7,291 bases of DNA from Chloroflexota bacterium (GTDB taxonomy: Bacteria > Chloroflexota > DTOL01 > JACQYG01). This document shows, piece after piece, positions 4,890-7,291 of the stretch (position 1 is the first letter of the stretch; each line of letters begins with the position of its first letter). The stretch spans positions 1-7,291 of the forward strand of contig JACQYG010000066.1 in NCBI GenBank assembly GCA_016208345.1. The letters run 5' to 3'. The translations under genes and the position numbers were made by a program. A model generated the notes under the pieces. That model saw only the letters and a list, made by a program, of their open reading frames with translations. It had not been told where the DNA came from and did no database searches.

Positions 4890-5797
4890 AGTCGCCTGGG
4901 GCTCCTTGGGGTCAGGCGTCGGCTTCTTTTACCAGTAAAGAAACTGGGCTTGGGGCGCAAAGGGGTCACCGCTCACGTCACTTAGGAATCAGGAAACTGA
5001 CGGAGCGCCGACAGATCCTGGCGGTCCTCTCGACGGACAGGCTGTATGCGGCTTACGCCATCGGTGACCTGGAGCCGGGGTTCTTCGAGGAATGTGCCTG
5101 GTACGGCGCGGAAAGTGCTGGCCGTGTCGTTTCCCTTTGCTTGCACTACAAGGGGCTCTACCCCAATGCCTTTTTCACCCTGGGCGAGGAGGAGGGGGTG
5201 CGAGCCATCCTTTCTGGCGCTCTCGGCCCCTGGCGGGCCTACTTCTCCAGCCGGTACGAACACCTTCGGGCGTTGCGAGAGTTTTATAATCTGGGGCCGC
5301 TGGAACGCCTGATGCGCCTGGCAGTGACGGCGGAGAGATTCAAGCCGGTGCCCACCGAGACGGTTCGTTTGGGAATGCCTGATATCCACGACCTGAATCG
5401 TCTCTACCACATCGGCGGGGGCGGCTCGGTTTTCACATCGCGTCAATTGGACAAGGGCGTCTACTTCGGGGTCAGGGTAGATGGCGAGTTGGTCTCGGTG
5501 GCAGGCACCCACGTGGTGTCGCCCGGGTATGGCATCGCCGCGGTGGGCAACGTGCTCACCCACCCGCGCCACCGCAATCGCGGCCATGCCACAGCCTGTA
5601 CCAGCGCCGTGGTGCAGGAGCTTTTGCGAAAAGGCTGTGCGGAAGTGGTATTGAACGTGCGCGAGGACAACTTACCAGCCATCAAGGCCTACACCAGGCT
5701 GGGGTTCAGAGAGCACTGCCGTTACGTGGAGACCCTGGGCTGCCGGAAGTTCAGCCATATCCTGTCGACCCTGTGGCACCAGCTTACCGGCGCCTGA
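4874..5797 (+). CDS. GNAT-family N-acetyltransferase of unknown substrate
   Basis: This 307-residue protein has a two-part layout. An N-terminal domain (about 38-150) begins with IRKLTERRQILAVL and contains LYAAYAIGDLEPGFFEECAWYG, the pattern I associate with predicted acetyltransferases of the COG3393 type. A C-terminal GNAT core (about 165-300) carries the acetyl-CoA pyrophosphate-binding motif A, AVGNVLTHPRHRNRGHATA, with R-N-R-G-H-A at 234-239 matching R-x-x-G-x-A, then motif B (NLPAIKAYTRLGF). ATG 4874 is the only ordinary start before the domain and has GGAGG at 4859-4863; it overlaps the kinase gene by 16 bp. The first 35 or so residues are low in similarity to anything I recognise, so the true start could be a rare codon further in. 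It is presumably co-transcribed and translationally coupled with the kinase. Its target, whether small molecule or protein, is unknown. Confidence 0.85.
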   Translation: MGEQLESPGAPWGQASASFTSKETGLGAQRGHRSRHLGIRKLTERRQILAVLSTDRLYAAYAIGDLEPGFFEECAWYGAESAGRVVSLCLHYKGLYPNAFFTLGEEEGVRAILSGALGPWRAYFSSRYEHLRALREFYNLGPLERLMRLAVTAERFKPVPTETVRLGMPDIHDLNRLYHIGGGGSVFTSRQLDKGVYFGVRVDGELVSVAGTHVVSPGYGIAAVGNVLTHPRHRNRGHATACTSAVVQELLRKGCAEVVLNVREDNLPAIKAYTRLGFREHCRYVETLGCRKFSHILSTLWHQLTGA

Positions 5798-5845
5798 CAT
5801 GGCTGATCACTTAACTAAAAGTAAAGAGATCTGGAGGTGGACGAG

Positions 5846-7051
5846 ATGCGCAATATCCTGATGGAAAGCTTGAACGACACGCCGGTTGAGGAACATCAGG
5901 TGGAGCTGGTGGAGCGCAAGGGCATAGGGCATCCTGACTCCATCTGCGACGCCATCATGGAGCAGGTATCGGTGGCCTTATGTCGCGAGTACCTGAGCGT
6001 CTTTGGCAGTGTCAAGCACCATAATACCGACAAGGGCCTGTTAGTGGCGGGGAAGACCAGTCCCAAGATCGGCGGCGGCACGGTGGATGAACCCATGCGC
6101 CTGGTCTTCGGCGATCGGGCCACCTATTCTTACAAGGGCAAGGTGGTGCCGGTGGGCGACATTGCGGTGGAGACAGCGAAGGGGTGGCTGCGCCGGAACC
6201 TGCGGTTTGTGGATCCGGACCGACATCTGGTCTTTCAGAACGAGATCAAAGAGGGTTCGCCGGAGCTCACCGACATCTTCGACCGACAGGTCATCGGCGC
6301 CAACGATACCTCAGCGGCGGTGGGCTATGCCCCTCTGACCGAGACCGAGCGCCTGGTCCTGGCAACGGAGAAGTTCTTGAACTCCCCTGAGTTCAAAGCG
6401 AGATTTCCCGAGTCCGGCGAGGATATCAAGGTGATGGGCTACCGCAGCCACCGGGAGCTGACCCTCACCGTGGCCATGGCCTTCGTGGATCGCTTCGTGG
6501 AGAGCCCCGAGGGCTATTTCCAGCGCAAAGGGGAGATCAAACAGGCCCTGGAGGAGTTCGTCGTCGGGGAGAAGAGAAACCTCGAAAGGGTCACCGTGGC
6601 GATCAACACGCTGGACGATCCGGCCCGAGGCGAGGACGGCATGTACCTCACTGTCCTGGGCACCTCGGCGGAGGGGGCCGACTGCGGTCAGGTGGGCCGG
6701 GGCAACCGGGTGAACGGCGTCATCGCCCTGAACCGGCCCATGAGCGCCGAAGCGGCGGCCGGGAAGAATCCCATAAGCCACGTGGGCAAGATCTATAACC
6801 TGCTGACTCACCGCATCGCCGACGAGGTGTATCAGTCAGTGCCTGGTCTTCGGGAGGTTTACATCTGGCTTTGTAGCCAGATCGGCCAGCCCATCGATCA
6901 GCCGCTCATTGCCTCGGCCCAATTGATCCTGGAGCCTGGGGTGAAGCTGGAGGCTATCCGGGGCGAGGTGGAGAGCGTCATCAACCGGGAGCTGGTGGAC
7001 ATCTACGACTACTCCGGGCGGCTGGCCCGGGGCGAGTTTGCCGTGTGGTGA
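5846..7051 (+). CDS. mat: S-adenosylmethionine synthetase, archaeal type
   Basis: This enzyme makes SAM from methionine and ATP with release of phosphate and pyrophosphate. The 401-residue protein matches the archaeal methionine adenosyltransferase family along its whole length, not bacterial MetK: MRNI start, VERKGIGHPDSICD (22-35), HHNTD (58-62), ANDTSAAVGYAPLTETERLV, GEDIKVMGYR, and GTSAEGADCGQVGRGNRVNG (272-291) followed by RPMSAEAAAGKNP (297-309). I chose ATG 5846 over the in-frame GTG 5837 because MRNI is the family N-terminus and GGAGG (5833-5837) lies 8 nt upstream; the GTG overlaps that ribosome-binding site. It sits 48 nt after the acetyltransferase gene and 68 nt before ahcY, in the same operon, so it should be under the SAM-I riboswitch. 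Motifs are complete, and the enzyme is likely active and the operon's SAM source. Confidence 0.96.
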   Translation: MRNILMESLNDTPVEEHQVELVERKGIGHPDSICDAIMEQVSVALCREYLSVFGSVKHHNTDKGLLVAGKTSPKIGGGTVDEPMRLVFGDRATYSYKGKVVPVGDIAVETAKGWLRRNLRFVDPDRHLVFQNEIKEGSPELTDIFDRQVIGANDTSAAVGYAPLTETERLVLATEKFLNSPEFKARFPESGEDIKVMGYRSHRELTLTVAMAFVDRFVESPEGYFQRKGEIKQALEEFVVGEKRNLERVTVAINTLDDPARGEDGMYLTVLGTSAEGADCGQVGRGNRVNGVIALNRPMSAEAAAGKNPISHVGKIYNLLTHRIADEVYQSVPGLREVYIWLCSQIGQPIDQPLIASAQLILEPGVKLEAIRGEVESVINRELVDIYDYSGRLARGEFAVW

Positions 7052-7119
7052 GGGCGGTGATCCAGGGGATCCAGCCCACACCATGGTGAACCCATTATTT
7101 CCATGAGCAGGAGTTTTGA

Positions 7120-7291
7120 ATGACACGATTGAAGGGCGACGTCCGTGATCTCTCCCTGGCACCAAAAGGCAAGCTGCGAGTCGAGTGGGCCGAAGGCCAG
7201 ATGCCGGTGCTGCGGCTGATCCGTCAGCGGTTTGAGAAGGAAAAGCCGCTCTCAGGCGTCCGGGTCTCCGGGTGCTTGCACATCACCGCCG
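7120..7291 (+). CDS. ahcY: S-adenosylhomocysteinase, N-terminal part, cut by the window edge
   Basis: SAH hydrolase splits S-adenosylhomocysteine reversibly into adenosine and homocysteine, using bound NAD, and removes the product that inhibits methyltransferases. Only the first 57 codons are present. They match the conserved N-terminus closely: VRDLSLAPKGKLRVEWAEGQ at 8-27, MPVLRLIRQRFEKEKPL, and CLHITA (52-57), in which H54 and T56 correspond to substrate-binding His55 and Thr57 of the human enzyme. The start is ATG 7120, with AGGAG at 7109-7113 six nucleotides before it. It follows the SAM synthetase by 68 nt on the same strand with no terminator between them. The homocysteine it releases is the substrate of the methionine synthase encoded at 2760-3800. 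Confidence 0.95.
   Translation, partial: MTRLKGDVRDLSLAPKGKLRVEWAEGQMPVLRLIRQRFEKEKPLSGVRVSGCLHITA

Noticed and set aside
4982..5587. 201-codon minus-strand frame opposite the acetyltransferase
   Set aside because: It is an antisense shadow; the plus-strand frame carries intact GNAT motifs.
5837..5845. GTG 5837 as the start of SAM synthetase
   Set aside because: It lies within the GGAGGTGG ribosome-binding site; ATG 5846 has correct spacing and gives the conserved MRNI start.

Overview
The window is bacterial DNA and falls into two parts. The first 1.15 kb is accessory in character. The rest, to the right edge, is a riboswitch-controlled methionine/S-adenosylmethionine (SAM) cycle operon, all on the + strand. 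The combination of a folate-independent 'core' methionine synthase, an archaeal-type SAM synthetase, SAH hydrolase, MtnA and a PfkB kinase behind a SAM-I riboswitch recalls anaerobic Chloroflexota, especially Dehalococcoidia, that carry the Wood-Ljungdahl pathway. That assignment is an inference from gene content recalled from memory, not from a database search. The operon is GC-rich.

Left part. Positions 2-140 hold the C-terminal end of a gene, possibly flavin-reductase-like, that reads through only if one base is skipped near 85-86. After a featureless spacer of about 260 bp comes an AT-richer two-gene cassette: a 69-residue protein of unknown function (399-608), overlapping a 184-residue nucleotidyltransferase-fold protein (589-1143) of the AbiEii/MNT type. 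This resembles a toxin-antitoxin or defence pair and looks horizontally acquired. A 13-codon ORF overlaps its stop codon as ATGA and may be a remnant of a third gene.

Control region. A near-consensus sigma70-type promoter (TTTACA, 17 bp, TATAAT; 1229-1257) feeds a SAM-I (S-box) riboswitch at 1283-1472. It has an unusually long P3 arm and is followed by an intrinsic terminator at 1489-1520. The 3' strand of P1 (1465-1472) is exactly complementary to 1494-1501 inside the terminator, so a complete antiterminator/terminator switch can be read from the sequence. The first gene begins 25 nt after the U-tract.

Operon. The order is mtnA (methylthioribose-1-phosphate isomerase, TTG start), a MesB-like core methionine synthase (GTG start), a PfkB-family kinase (TTG start), a GNAT acetyltransferase overlapping the kinase by 16 bp, an archaeal-type methionine adenosyltransferase, and the first 57 codons of S-adenosylhomocysteinase. 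Together they close the methyl cycle: homocysteine to methionine (MesB), to SAM (MAT), to SAH after methyl transfer, and back to homocysteine plus adenosine (AhcY). MtnA handles the methylthioadenosine branch. The PfkB kinase is a candidate to phosphorylate adenosine or a related product. The role of the acetyltransferase is unknown. No MTA phosphorylase, tRNA, rRNA, CRISPR array or insertion sequence is visible.
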